Below, in pieces: positions 1 through 8,059 of a stretch of 47,166 nucleotides of DNA (the first letter of the stretch is position 1; every line of letters starts with the position of its first letter). The position numbers and the translations under genes were made by a program. The notes under the pieces are model-generated. The model ran no database searches. It was given only the letters and a program-made list of their open reading frames with translations, and was not told the DNA's origin. The DNA is from Oscillospiraceae bacterium (GTDB lineage: Bacteria; Bacillota; Clostridia; Oscillospirales; Oscillospiraceae): contig JAFSHB010000069.1 in assembly GCA_017440525.1 (NCBI GenBank), forward strand, positions 1-47,166, in the 5' to 3' direction.

Positions 1-729
1 GGGCTCGACGACCTTATCGGTGATGATCGTGCCGAGGATGGTGATCAGCACAGTAGAAGCAGCCATGAACACATAGTTGCCCATGACCTGCACCTGATAG
101 CCGGGGTCCAGGATGGAGACTGCGGCCTGGGTGATACCGGCCAGCAGCGGATCCAGGGTGCCGATCAGCAGGTTGGCGGAGAAGCCGCCGGAGACACCGG
201 CGAAGGCAGCGGCCAGACCGGCGATGGGATGGCGGCCGCAGGCGCGGAACATCATAGCGCCCAGGGGGATCAGGATAACATAGCCTGCATCGGAAGCGAT
301 GTTGGACATAACGCCCAGGAACACGATCATGGGAGTCAGCAGGAACTTGGGGGTGGACTTGACAGCGCGCTTGAGCAGCGTGTCGATCATGCCGGACTGC
401 TCAGCCACACCGACGCCCAGCATAGCCACCAGCACCATGCCAAGGGGCGCATAGGTGGTGAAATTGTTCACAGCGCTGGTGAACATATACGCCAGACCGT
501 CTTTAGTCAGAAGGCTCACGACCTCAACGGTGGTCTCCTTCAGCTCGCCGCCGGAGATCAGTTCACCGGTGGCAGATGCACCGAAAGCGGCGCAGATGGC
601 AGAGATGACGACGATCGCCAGTGCGAAGATGGCGAACAGGGTAACGGGATGGGGCAGCTTGTTGCCCACACGCTCGATGCCGTTAAGACAACGGTTACCA
701 AAGCTGACTTTATTGGGGTTTTTGGACAT
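1..729 (-). CDS. AbgT-family transporter, 3' end cut by window edge
   Basis: The minus frame is open from an ATG at 729 to the left edge, giving 243 residues of the N-terminal part. It begins [10 protein letters not shown], and long hydrophobic segments follow from about residue 30 ([17 protein letters not shown]). The stretches [40 protein letters not shown] and [16 protein letters not shown] are typical of the AbgT (p-aminobenzoyl-glutamate transporter) family of inner-membrane antiporters. Members carry folate breakdown products or, in some cases, act as drug exporters; the substrate here is unknown. An AGAAGGAG ribosome site lies 7 nt before the start, and a good sigma-A-type promoter lies at 804-832. 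The full family length is about 500 residues, so roughly half is missing at the window edge. Confidence 0.85.
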   Translation of the reverse strand, partial: MSKNPNKVSFGNRCLNGIERVGNKLPHPVTLFAIFALAIVVISAICAAFGASATGELISGGELKETTVEVVSLLTKDGLAYMFTSAVNNFTTYAPLGMVLVAMLGVGVAEQSGMIDTLLKRAVKSTPKFLLTPMIVFLGVMSNIASDAGYVILIPLGAMMFRACGRHPIAGLAAAFAGVSGGFSANLLIGTLDPLLAGITQAAVSILDPGYQVQVMGNYVFMAASTVLITILGTIITDKVVEP

Positions 730-754
730 GCTTTTTTCTCCTTCTGGTCGTTCT

Positions 755-784
755 CTTATGGCAGAAAGAAAGCCTCGCCATAAG
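755..784 (-). promoter_or_regulatory. 5'-UTR hairpin of the AbgT-type gene
   Basis: Perfect 8-bp inverted repeat (CTTATGGC at 755-762, GCCATAAG at 777-784) with a 14-nt loop, lying in the predicted leader between the promoter and the ribosome binding site. It is not followed by a T-run, so it is a leader structure rather than a terminator. Function unknown. Confidence 0.4.
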
Positions 785-803
785 GACGGGGTCTAGTGTA
801 CAT

Positions 804-832
804 ATCATATCAAAAATTGTGCCTCTCGTCAA
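804..832 (-). promoter_or_regulatory. Sigma-A-type promoter of the AbgT-type gene
   Basis: Read on the minus strand: -35 TTGACG (827-832), 17-nt spacer, -10 TATGAT (804-809). It sits directly behind the terminator of the barnase-like gene, so the transporter is its own transcription unit. Confidence 0.6.
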
Positions 833-833
833 C

Positions 834-863
834 AGAAAAGGACTGCTTTTGCAGCCCTTTTCT
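834..863 (-). terminator. Rho-independent terminator after the barnase-like gene
   Basis: A 13-bp stem (834-846 with 851-863, one G-U pair in the minus transcript) and a 4-nt loop, 22 nt past the stop codon of the barnase-like gene. The 3' arm ends in UUUUCU, a short U-rich tail. Confidence 0.6.
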
Positions 864-884
864 ATCAGATCTGTGATATTATCA

Positions 885-1373
885 TCACTCTTCTGCGTAG
901 AGCAGTTCAAAGGTCTCGTAATGGTCTTCCGTGTAGTAGATGAGGTCGTCGGAGAATACGATGCGCTTCGCGCCTCTGGAATCCTCTCCGCAGGTGTCGA
1001 TGTCGCATTCATAATAGACCTCATCCTCCGGCAATAGTCCCTCATAGTTGCCGAAGCGGTCACCGCCGATTGCATAGCCGGGGGCATAGTCTTCCACGCT
1101 GCCGCCTTCCCAACCAAGTTCTCTGGCTTCGTCTTTCGTGATGAAATTATCGGGGAGCTCGCCGTAGGTCACGATATATTCTGTGACATCCTCTGCACTG
1201 TAATACCAGCCGTCCTCAGAGATGCTGCCGTCGTTGTAGGAGGAAGTGCTCTCTGTGGATACCTCTGTCAAGACCTCCGCCACTTCCACGAAGGCCGCGA
1301 TCTCAGCGTCGCTGCATCCGATCAGCGAAAAGGTCAGGAGCAGTGCGATCAATAATGCGATCATTCTTTTCAT
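885..1373 (-). CDS. Barnase-like (N1/T1-type) ribonuclease, predicted lipoprotein
   Basis: 162 residues from the ATG at 1373, chosen because AGGAGG lies just upstream; a longer reading to 1415 would run into the gene before it. Residues 1-20 form a lipoprotein signal peptide with lipobox LIGC (Cys20). The C-terminal ~85 residues follow barnase closely: NFITKDEARELGW, APGYAIGGDRFGN, then RIVFSDD and TEDHYETF. The catalytic residues of barnase have counterparts at Glu122, Arg133/Arg137 and His151, so the enzyme should be active. Barnase cleaves RNA after guanosine. Residues 21-70 are an acidic, low-complexity spacer. It is the last gene of the lacI/gfo operon, 11 nt behind the mutarotase-like gene. 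No barstar-type inhibitor gene is visible in the window; export by lipidation would spare the host. Confidence 0.85.
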   Translation of the reverse strand: MKRMIALLIALLLTFSLIGCSDAEIAAFVEVAEVLTEVSTESTSSYNDGSISEDGWYYSAEDVTEYIVTYGELPDNFITKDEARELGWEGGSVEDYAPGYAIGGDRFGNYEGLLPEDEVYYECDIDTCGEDSRGAKRIVFSDDLIYYTEDHYETFELLYAEE

Positions 1374-1384
1374 GGTGATCCTCC

Positions 1385-2218
1385 TTATAAAGGTTTGACT
1401 TGCCAGCGTTCCCAATGCTCCGCGCGCTCACCGGGAGCCAGCGTGCGGAGCTGGCCCAGAGCCTCCAGCTCCAGCACATGAAGATCCATATAAACTTCAA
1501 AATTGCAGCCGCCGTCCGGGTAGTCGGCACCCTTTTCGGCTTCAAATGAAAGGGTGAACTGCTGTCCCTTATTGATAAGGGTCGCACGGCCGTCGGGAGA
1601 AAAGATGCCCATCTTGAAGGCATTTTCCATGGGCTTGTGGGAGGCGAAGATCTCATCTTCGCCAAATCGTATCCTGGGATCTGCGGGAGAGCTGTCGCCC
1701 CAAAGAGAGATGCTGCGGCTTGGGGCATATGTCCCGGGGATGCCGCGGCGGAAGCCGATCCTGGCCTCGCCCCTGTCCAGGGTGGTAACGCCCCAGCTGG
1801 CGTAAGAGACTGTCATGTTCGAGATGTTTTCTGCACTGTGCCGCAGCTCGATGCTGCCATCTTCCATGAATTCGATATCCAGACGCTTTCTGATCTGCAT
1901 CCAGGGATCATCCTGCTGGGTCAGACGCACACCGTTCTCCGTCAGCTCATAGGCAACAGGGACGCTGTCCGGATAATAGCTTTTTTCGCTCTCCGGTGCG
2001 GTCCAGTATCTGTGACCGCCGTAGATCCTCCAGCCGTCCGGGGTGGACAGGCCATCGCTCAGATCGTCCGGCTGTTCATACAAAAGGTCCTCCATCCCGG
2101 CGCAGGAAAGGTGCAGGATGCGGATGCCCAGATCCAGGGCGACGCCAAGCTCTGTCTTATCGTCTGTGAGCCAGAGCACACGGCCCCTGCCGGGGATATC
2201 TCTGATCTCATGCTTCAT
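1385..2218 (-). CDS. Galactose-mutarotase-like protein (DUF4380 type)
   Basis: 277 residues. The ATG at 2218 overlaps the TGA of the upstream dehydrogenase by one base (TGATG) and has GGAGG in front, so the two are translationally coupled. The protein has the all-beta pattern and motifs of the DUF4380/aldose-1-epimerase-like group: ALDLGIRILHLSC near residue 30, GGHRYWTAPE near residue 67, and near the C-terminus NFEVYMDLHVLELEALG followed by LAPGE and HWERW. Such proteins are thought to bind or epimerise sugars; no reaction is proven for this subgroup. No signal peptide is seen, so it is cytoplasmic. Its place behind a Gfo/Idh/MocA dehydrogenase suggests it prepares or salvages the same sugar. 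Confidence 0.65.
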   Translation of the reverse strand: MKHEIRDIPGRGRVLWLTDDKTELGVALDLGIRILHLSCAGMEDLLYEQPDDLSDGLSTPDGWRIYGGHRYWTAPESEKSYYPDSVPVAYELTENGVRLTQQDDPWMQIRKRLDIEFMEDGSIELRHSAENISNMTVSYASWGVTTLDRGEARIGFRRGIPGTYAPSRSISLWGDSSPADPRIRFGEDEIFASHKPMENAFKMGIFSPDGRATLINKGQQFTLSFEAEKGADYPDGGCNFEVYMDLHVLELEALGQLRTLAPGERAEHWERWQVKPL

Positions 2219-3357
2219 CACAGTTCCTCCCATGTGTTGCCGTTGGCATTGGAACGCAGGCATGCATGCAGGAAGCGGATGCCCTCGGCGCCGTCATGCA
2301 CGGTGGGGAAGTCGATCATAGCTTCTGTGAAGCAGCCATCCTTCTTTGCCTGCAGACAGCTGATGTAGGAGCGGTAGAGGTTCGCCATGCTCTCCAGCCA
2401 GCCTTCTGTGTGACCGGAGGGGAGACGCCCATAAGCAGCCGCCTTGGGTTCGATGCCGCCGTTGCCGCGATGGCGTTCGATGATCGTGCCGTCGCGCTCG
2501 ATGATGGTCACCTTTTCGCAGGTCTCCTGCCGCCATTCGATGGAGCCGTCCTCACCGTAGATCCTGACGCGCAGATCGTTGTCGTGCCCGATCGCGACCT
2601 GGCTGGACCAGTAGCAGCCGGTCGCACCACCTTCATATTCTACCATGATCACATCGTTGTCATCCAGCGTTCTTCCGGGGACGATCACATCCATCTTTGC
2701 CAGCACACGCCTGACCTTGAGACCGGTCATAGTAGCAACAGCATTCTCGATATGGGTGCCCAGATCGCCCAGACAGTTGGTGCCGCCGGACTGCTTGGGA
2801 TCACAGCGCCATGCGCCCTGCTTGCCGCCCCATTCGCCCTCATAGGCCAGCCAACCCTGCGGATACTCCGCCATGACGGTGCGGATCTTTCCCAGCTTAC
2901 CTTGGCGGATATACTCTCGGATGTGCTTTGCAGTCACATGGCCCATGTAGGTGTAGGTGACCATAAAGAGCAGGTCCTTCTCTTCTGCGAGTTTACATAA
3001 TTCTTCTGCCTGCCAGACCTCCAGGCACAGCGGCTTGTCACATACCACAGGGATCCCGAAGTCCAAAAAGGCTTTGCAGACAGGGTAGTGGGAGACATTT
3101 GGCGTTACGACTACCACGAAGTCGATGCCGTCTGCACGGGCAGCCTCAGCCTTTGCCATCTCTTCGTAGCTTGCGTAGCAGCGCTCATCGCTGACACCCA
3201 GAGCTTCGCCGGTCATACGGCATTTTTCCAGCGTTCTGGAAAAACACCCGGCTGTCAAAACAGCCTGCCCATCGATGTTCAGTGCTTTCCTGTGGGCATC
3301 ACCGATAAAGGATTCGGGTCCGCCGCCTACCATGCCATATGTCAGTTTTTTCATCAT
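2218..3357 (-). CDS. Gfo/Idh/MocA-family oxidoreductase
   Basis: 379 residues, normal for the family. The N-terminal Rossmann domain opens with YGMVGGGPESFIG (residues 7-19), and the family EKP motif appears as CDKP with Lys108, the residue that usually contacts substrate. The C-terminal alpha/beta domain includes SGGTNCLGDLGTHIEN, with the His of the usual D...H catalytic motif. Members use NAD(P) to oxidise or reduce sugars, cyclitols or their derivatives. The sequence resembles proteins annotated as inositol or glucose-fructose oxidoreductases, but the substrate cannot be read. The gene starts 18 nt after the LacI regulator in the same direction and overlaps the mutarotase-like gene. Confidence 0.85.
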   Translation of the reverse strand: MMKKLTYGMVGGGPESFIGDAHRKALNIDGQAVLTAGCFSRTLEKCRMTGEALGVSDERCYASYEEMAKAEAARADGIDFVVVVTPNVSHYPVCKAFLDFGIPVVCDKPLCLEVWQAEELCKLAEEKDLLFMVTYTYMGHVTAKHIREYIRQGKLGKIRTVMAEYPQGWLAYEGEWGGKQGAWRCDPKQSGGTNCLGDLGTHIENAVATMTGLKVRRVLAKMDVIVPGRTLDDNDVIMVEYEGGATGCYWSSQVAIGHDNDLRVRIYGEDGSIEWRQETCEKVTIIERDGTIIERHRGNGGIEPKAAAYGRLPSGHTEGWLESMANLYRSYISCLQAKKDGCFTEAMIDFPTVHDGAEGIRFLHACLRSNANGNTWEEL

Positions 3358-3375
3358 TGGATCTCCTTTTTGATT

Positions 3376-4392
3376 TTAGATTTTTAGATCTTTCACGCTG
3401 TTTCGTTCGCAGAGCGTAGTCGGTATCAGAGTCACAGCGTCATATTCGGTCTCTGTCAAGATCGCGTACAGGACTTCTACGGCCCGCCGACCAAGGGCTT
3501 CCTTGTGGAAGGTCATGGTGGTCAGTGGAGGCGTCATGAATTGGGAGACGAGGATATCATCGATGCTGATCACAGAGAGTTTCTCCGGGATCTGGATACC
3601 ATGCTTCTGTGCTGAGCGAAGCAGATCGATGGCGAAGGCATCGCCGGTGCAAAAGAATGCCGTGGGCAGGGAAGTGGTCTCGATGAGATGGTCAAAGTAT
3701 TTTCCTGCGGCATTGGCCGCAAAATCGATGGATGAGATCCACGCGGGATCGCAGACGAGCCCTTCTTCCCGAAGTGCGTCTGTGTAGCCGTTGAAGGTCG
3801 CACCGCGAAGCTCCAAGGGCGTGGCCGGTCCAAGGAATCCGATCTTCTTGTGACCGCAGCGGCAAAGATGCTTCACAGCTTCGTAGGAAGCCTGATAATA
3901 ATCCACCTCTACGATAGGGATGCTGGGATCTTCCTTGACATGGGAGTCCACGCAAACGAATGGGATCTCCTCCTGCTGCAGCCGCGCGATAAAGAGCGGA
4001 TCGTCGATCTGACTGAGGATCACGCCGTCACAGGTCTTACTGCGGACGGATTCCATCAGTGCTGTGCAGTCCATGGTCTCATCTACGAAGGTGATCGTGA
4101 CATCGTAGCCCAGCTCCTTGCAGGACTGGAAGATACCGTGCATGATCTCCAGGGCGAACTGATTGAAAAGGTCGTAGCTGTGCCAGTAGAGCACCACATG
4201 GAAAGAAAAACTGCGCCGCAGATTGAGCCGTCTCGTGTGGGCATTGGGCGTGAAGCCGGTGCGTTGGATCACTTCCTGTACACGCTGCCGGGTCGCCTCG
4301 CTGACACCGGGCTTGCCGTTTAGCACGAAGGAGACGGCTGTGGTGCTGACACCGGCGATCCTGGCGATGTCCTTAATGGTGAAATTGGCCAT
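3376..4392 (-). CDS. LacI-family transcriptional regulator (first)
   Basis: 338 residues from the ATG at 4392, preceded by AAAGGTGG. Residues 2-50 are a classic LacI helix-turn-helix (FTIKDIARIAGVSTTAVSFV) with hinge helix; residues 60-335 are a periplasmic-binding-protein-like effector domain (FLGPATPLELRG, SIDDILVSQFMTPPLTTM, ending with CERNS). Such proteins repress carbohydrate genes and are released by a sugar ligand. It is the first gene of the minus operon and lies divergent from the aminotransferase operon, so it probably controls both. A perfect inverted repeat over its own -35 (4499-4521) is a candidate autoregulatory site. Confidence 0.9.
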   Translation of the reverse strand: MANFTIKDIARIAGVSTTAVSFVLNGKPGVSEATRQRVQEVIQRTGFTPNAHTRRLNLRRSFSFHVVLYWHSYDLFNQFALEIMHGIFQSCKELGYDVTITFVDETMDCTALMESVRSKTCDGVILSQIDDPLFIARLQQEEIPFVCVDSHVKEDPSIPIVEVDYYQASYEAVKHLCRCGHKKIGFLGPATPLELRGATFNGYTDALREEGLVCDPAWISSIDFAANAAGKYFDHLIETTSLPTAFFCTGDAFAIDLLRSAQKHGIQIPEKLSVISIDDILVSQFMTPPLTTMTFHKEALGRRAVEVLYAILTETEYDAVTLIPTTLCERNSVKDLKI

Positions 4393-4481
4393 GAGAACCA
4401 CCTTTACTAAAGCAGTTAAGATAAAAATGGGCAAGGGGATGGATAGGTGATCTTGTCTAAAAAGCGTATCTTATTTACAAG

Positions 4482-4510
4482 ATTATAATACGATCTAACG
4501 GAAAAGGCAA
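4482..4510 (-). promoter_or_regulatory. Promoter of the first lacI operon
   Basis: Minus strand: -35 TTGCCT (4505-4510), 17-nt spacer, -10 TATAAT (4482-4487). The inverted repeat at 4499-4521 covers the -35. The 355-bp gap 4393-4747 holds only this promoter, the inverted repeat, an A-rich tandem repeat and the opposite promoter; no gene is seen. Confidence 0.6.
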
Positions 4511-4521
4511 CAGCTTTTCCG
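4499..4521. promoter_or_regulatory. Candidate operator, inverted repeat over the lacI -35
   Basis: Perfect 8-bp arms CGGAAAAG (4499-4506) and CTTTTCCG (4514-4521) with a 7-nt gap. It covers the predicted -35 of the LacI operon. It differs from the usual LacI site, which is contiguous with a central CG, so another regulator could bind here. Confidence 0.45.
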
Positions 4522-4612
4522 GATCCGTTTGGTGAGAAGTAGCGGTATTCCAAAGGGTTTGAGCGTTTTCTACAAGCGGGGCGTTTTATTTTTGTGCGAC
4601 TAGACAAAAAAG

Positions 4613-4636
4613 AAAATACTAAAATACTAAAACACT
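4613..4636. repeat. Three tandem 8-bp A-rich repeats upstream of a -35
   Basis: AAAATACT, AAAATACT and AAAACACT follow one another directly and end 8 nt before the -35 at 4645. The position fits an A-rich UP-element or a repeated protein half-site. Confidence 0.55.
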
Positions 4637-4644
4637 AAACTTTA

Positions 4645-4673
4645 TTGACATTAGTTCTGAAACATAATATCGT
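4645..4673 (+). promoter_or_regulatory. Promoter of the aminotransferase operon
   Basis: -35 TTGACA (4645-4650), 17-nt spacer, -10 TATCGT (4668-4673). It leaves a leader of about 70 nt before the ATG at 4748. Confidence 0.55.
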
Positions 4674-4747
4674 AGCCTTAGATGTTTCGCATGGTATATC
4701 CGTGCAAGAACATGACCAGTTTTGTATTCTATGAAGGAGGAACACTC

Positions 4748-6034
4748 ATGTCTGAAAAGTTAGCCATCCATGGCGGCCCCAAGGCCAAAACGACTCCCAA
4801 TTTCCCTATGTATCCCGGCGGTCTGGAGATCGGTGAGGAAGAAAAGAAGCAGGTCATGGAGGTCCTGGACAACCAGTACCTGTTCCGTTACTACGGCCCC
4901 AAGAATGTGCCTTCCAAGGTCCGTGAGTTCGAAAATGCTTTCAAGGCCAAGATGGGCTCCCCCTATGCTCTGGCTACCAGCTCCTGCACCGGCGCTCTGA
5001 TCTCTTCTCTGGTCGCCTGCGGCGTCGGCCCCGGCGATGAGGTCATCGTCACCGGCTATACCTTCTTTGCATCCTGTGCAGCGATCGTTGCAGCAAAGGG
5101 CATCCCTGTTATTGCTGAAGTCGATGAGACTTTGACCATCGATCCTGTCGATCTGGAAAAGAAGATCACTCCCGCTACGAAAGCGATCGTTGCTGTCCAT
5201 ATGCGCGGTGTTCCCTGTAACATGGATGCCATCATGGATATCGCAAAGCGCTATGATCTGAAGGTCATCGAGGATTGCGCGCAGGCTGTCGGCGGCACCT
5301 ACAAGGGCCAGTATGTCGGCACTTTTGGCGACTGCGGCTGCTTCTCCTTCCAGTATCACAAGACCATCACCGCCGGTGAAGGCGGCATGATCCTGGCTAA
5401 GGATGCCCGTATCTATGACCGCTGCTGCAGCTACCATGATACCGCTGCCTGCTGGAGACCCGACCGTTTCGCCGAGCAGCGCTACGAAGGCGAGCTGTTC
5501 TGCGGCTCCAACTTCCGTATGAGCGAGCTGGCCGGTGCTGTCATGCTGGCGCAGCTGGGCAGACTGGACTATCTGAATGCCGCTATGCGCAGCCATCAGA
5601 AGCGCATCATCGAGCAGATCAAGGACACCAAGGGCATCAAGGTCCGTCCCTGCAACGATCCCGAAGGCGACACCGGCATCTGCCTGATGTTCTACCTCGA
5701 TGCTCCCGAAAAGGTCAGCCCCTTCTGCGAAGCTCTGCAGGCCGAGGGCGTCGATGCAAAGGCCGTCTTCAACTCCGGTATCCCGGATTGGCACATCTAT
5801 CACCACTGGAAGCATGTCATGCAGAAGAAGGCTCCTTCCGAAGTGTGCTGCCCCTGGGAGTGCCCCTATCATAAGGAAAAGGCTCCCGAAGTCGAATACG
5901 AAGCCGACATGAACCCCAAGACTCTGGAGTACCTGGGCCGTATCGTCCATCTGGATATCCCCGCACAGATGACCGACGAAGACTGCGATATGATCGCAAA
6001 GGCCATCAATAAGGTCGCTGCTGTTCTGGCTTAA
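4748..6034 (+). CDS. DegT/DnrJ/EryC1/StrS-family aminotransferase
   Basis: 428 residues; start at 4748 because GAAGGAGG lies 7 nt upstream (an ATG at 4682 has no such site). This is a fold-type I PLP enzyme: SSCTGALISSL near residue 80 binds PLP phosphate, EDCAQAVGG carries the Asp that holds the pyridine nitrogen, and FSFQYHKTITAGEGG carries the Schiff-base Lys205. The opening LAIHGGPKAK and overall layout resemble AHBA-synthase and scyllo-inosose aminotransferase (StsC-like) members more than nucleotide-sugar ones; this is by eye. Enzymes of the family move an amino group between glutamate/glutamine and a keto-sugar or keto-cyclitol. It heads a four-gene operon with two isomerase-type TIM barrels and a dehydrogenase, which fits an amino-cyclitol or amino-sugar pathway. 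Confidence 0.88.
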   Translation: MSEKLAIHGGPKAKTTPNFPMYPGGLEIGEEEKKQVMEVLDNQYLFRYYGPKNVPSKVREFENAFKAKMGSPYALATSSCTGALISSLVACGVGPGDEVIVTGYTFFASCAAIVAAKGIPVIAEVDETLTIDPVDLEKKITPATKAIVAVHMRGVPCNMDAIMDIAKRYDLKVIEDCAQAVGGTYKGQYVGTFGDCGCFSFQYHKTITAGEGGMILAKDARIYDRCCSYHDTAACWRPDRFAEQRYEGELFCGSNFRMSELAGAVMLAQLGRLDYLNAAMRSHQKRIIEQIKDTKGIKVRPCNDPEGDTGICLMFYLDAPEKVSPFCEALQAEGVDAKAVFNSGIPDWHIYHHWKHVMQKKAPSEVCCPWECPYHKEKAPEVEYEADMNPKTLEYLGRIVHLDIPAQMTDEDCDMIAKAINKVAAVLA

Positions 6035-6043
6035 GATCATTGA

Positions 6044-6070
6044 CCCGCACCGGAGCTCATCCGGTGCGGG
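6044..6070 (+). other. Intercistronic hairpin
   Basis: Perfect 10-bp stem (6044-6053 with 6061-6070, CCGGTGCGGG side downstream) and 7-nt loop between the aminotransferase and the isomerase. No T-run follows, so it is more likely an mRNA-stabilising or processing element, or an attenuator, than a full terminator. Confidence 0.6.
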
Positions 6071-6103
6071 CACCATACTGCAATAGGAAAGGAAGAACTT
6101 ACT

Positions 6104-6868
6104 ATGAAATTCTCCCTGTGTATCGAACCGATCTTTGAAGATCTGTGTTTCTATGACCGTATCCGCAAGGCCAAGGAACTGGGCTGTGATGCCATCGAGA
6201 TGTGGGATCCCTGGGCCGGTGGCGAGATCGACCCCAAGAAGATCGGCGAAACTGCCGCGCAGGTCGGTATCGATGTGGCAGCTTGCTGCCTGAACCAGGC
6301 TTGGACCTACCGTATGAATTTCCCCTGGCCCGTCGTCAAGGCCAATGTGGAAAAATCCATCGAGATCGCCAAGGCCATCGGCTGTAAGACCATGATCGGA
6401 CTGTCCGGCGAGCTGGAATGCAAGACCGACAGCCAGAAGATCCTGCTGGTCGAGAATCTGAAGCGTACCGCTGAGATCGCCGAGAAGGCCGGTGTCACCA
6501 TCGTGCTGGAGGCACTGAACTCTCTGTACGATCATAAGGGCTACTATCTGGACAGCTCCTATGTGGGCTTCGAGATCGTCAAGGCGGTCCAGTCTCCCTC
6601 CATCAAGCTCCTGTTCGACTGCTATCATATGCAGCTGATGGAAGGCAATCTGGTCAATAACATCACCACAAATATCGATTACATCGGCCACTTCCACTCC
6701 GCAGGCGTTCCCGGCCGCCATGAGCTGCATCTAGGCGAGACCAACTATCCTATGGTCATCAAGGCTGCGGAGGGTGCCGGCTACGACCGCTACTTCGGCT
6801 TTGAATACTGGCCCACCTACGACAATGAAAAGTCTCTGGTGGATGTGCTGAACTATGTCAGAGGATAA
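6104..6868 (+). CDS. Hydroxypyruvate-isomerase-like sugar isomerase (Hyi/IolE superfamily)
   Basis: 254 residues, the usual length of the hydroxypyruvate isomerase family within the AP-endonuclease-2/xylose-isomerase-like TIM barrels. Strand-end metal ligands are recognisable: VLEALN (Glu136), LFDCYHMQ, GHFHSAGVPGRHE and FGFEYWP (final Glu). These enzymes use a divalent metal to interconvert hydroxy-aldehydes and hydroxy-ketones or to epimerise/dehydrate inososes. GHFHSAGVPGRHE is particularly close to Hyi-type enzymes. The ribosome site is AGGAAAGGAAG. It lies 3 nt before the second Gfo/Idh gene, so the two products are probably made together. The exact substrate is unknown. Confidence 0.8.
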   Translation: MKFSLCIEPIFEDLCFYDRIRKAKELGCDAIEMWDPWAGGEIDPKKIGETAAQVGIDVAACCLNQAWTYRMNFPWPVVKANVEKSIEIAKAIGCKTMIGLSGELECKTDSQKILLVENLKRTAEIAEKAGVTIVLEALNSLYDHKGYYLDSSYVGFEIVKAVQSPSIKLLFDCYHMQLMEGNLVNNITTNIDYIGHFHSAGVPGRHELHLGETNYPMVIKAAEGAGYDRYFGFEYWPTYDNEKSLVDVLNYVRG

Positions 6869-6871
6869 GCT

Positions 6872-8002
6872 ATGGAAAAGATCAAAGTTGCGATCGTTGG
6901 CTGTGGCAGCATCAGCGATATCTACATGACCAATATCACCTCCGGCAAGTTCCAGATCCTGGAGCTGGTCGCCTGCAGCGACCTTGCTGTGGACCGTATG
7001 CAGGCTTCTGCCGAGAAATTCGGCATCAAGGCCATGACCCTCGATGAGATCTGCGCCGATGCCGATATCGATATGGTCATCAACCTGACCACACCCGCTG
7101 CCCACTACCCCATCAATAAGCAGGCGCTGCTTGCCGGAAAGCATGTATTCTCCGAGAAGATGATCGCGGTCGAGCTGTGGCAGGGCAAGGAACTGGTCCA
7201 GATCGCCAACGAGAAGGGCCTGCATCTGGGTGTCGCACCCGATACCTTCCTCGGTGCCAGCGTGCAGACTGCCAAGTATATCGTGGAGAACGGCCTGATC
7301 GGCAAGCCTCTGTCCTTCCGTGCATCCATCAGCCGTGACTATGCCGTCTACGGCGAGTTCCTGACCCATCTGTACAAGAAGGGCGCAGGTATCGGCTTCG
7401 ATATGGGCGGCTACTATCTGACTGCTCTGGCGGCCGTTCTTGGCCCCTGCAAGGCTGTCAGTGCCTTCACCAACATCAATGAGCCTGTGCGTGTCAATAC
7501 CCGCATCGGTACGCCTTGGTATGGTCAGGAGTATGAGATCGAAGTCCCCAATGTGCTGACTGCCACCATGCAGTACGCTTCCGGTGTTCTGGGCACCCTG
7601 CACATGAATTCCGACTGCATCCTCGATGAGACCTACGGGCTTGAGATCTACGGTACGGACGGCATCCTGTATATGGGCAACCCCAATGAGTTCGGTGACC
7701 GTGTGTACATCCGCAAGGTCAACGGCGAGAAGGTGGAGTTCCCCCTGACCCACGGCTTTGCCGAGAATTCCCGTGGTCTCGGTGCCGCTGAGATGGCATG
7801 GTCCATCGTGGCAGGCCGCGACCACCGCGCCAGCAAAGAGATGGCCTTCCATGTCTTTGAACTGATGCACGGTATCATGACCTCTTCCGAGACAGGCTCC
7901 GTCTATCAGATGGAGAGCTCCTTCGAGACCCCCAAGGCTCTGCCTGCCGGCTATATCGGTGATGGCGGCTGGACCCGCAAGGAAGAAAGTGCCTTGATAT
8001 AA
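6872..8002 (+). CDS. Gfo/Idh/MocA-family oxidoreductase (second)
   Basis: 376 residues. The NAD-binding start is KVAIVGCGSISDIYM (residues 5-19). The usual EKP reads SEKM (about residues 93-96): the Lys is kept but the Pro is lost. GAGIGFDMGGYYLTALAAVLG is the counterpart of the catalytic DMGxHxxD helix, but Tyr replaces the usual His, which could change the chemistry. The C-terminal half has the beta-sheet dimer domain (TATMQYASGVLGTLHMNS, GLEIYGTDGILYMGNPNEF). The gene follows the isomerase after 3 nt, with its ribosome site inside that gene's 3' end. Together with the gene at 2218-3357 it gives the locus two different dehydrogenases, as in inositol or keto-sugar pathways. Confidence 0.85.
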   Translation: MEKIKVAIVGCGSISDIYMTNITSGKFQILELVACSDLAVDRMQASAEKFGIKAMTLDEICADADIDMVINLTTPAAHYPINKQALLAGKHVFSEKMIAVELWQGKELVQIANEKGLHLGVAPDTFLGASVQTAKYIVENGLIGKPLSFRASISRDYAVYGEFLTHLYKKGAGIGFDMGGYYLTALAAVLGPCKAVSAFTNINEPVRVNTRIGTPWYGQEYEIEVPNVLTATMQYASGVLGTLHMNSDCILDETYGLEIYGTDGILYMGNPNEFGDRVYIRKVNGEKVEFPLTHGFAENSRGLGAAEMAWSIVAGRDHRASKEMAFHVFELMHGIMTSSETGSVYQMESSFETPKALPAGYIGDGGWTRKEESALI

Positions 8003-8022
8003 GAATCTTTTTCTGGTATGAT
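7994..8022 (+). promoter_or_regulatory. Possible internal promoter for the xylose-isomerase-like gene
   Basis: -35 TTGATA (7994-7999, inside the end of the dehydrogenase gene), 17-nt spacer, -10 TATGAT (8017-8022). It would allow extra expression of the last gene of the operon. Confidence 0.4.
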
Positions 8023-8059
8023 GATACTGGAAGCAAAATAATAAATGGAGGAAATACAT

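Noticed and set aside
6044-6070. Terminator between the aminotransferase and isomerase genes
   Set aside because: A strong hairpin but no T-run follows, and the genes appear co-directional and functionally linked; kept only as an intercistronic hairpin.
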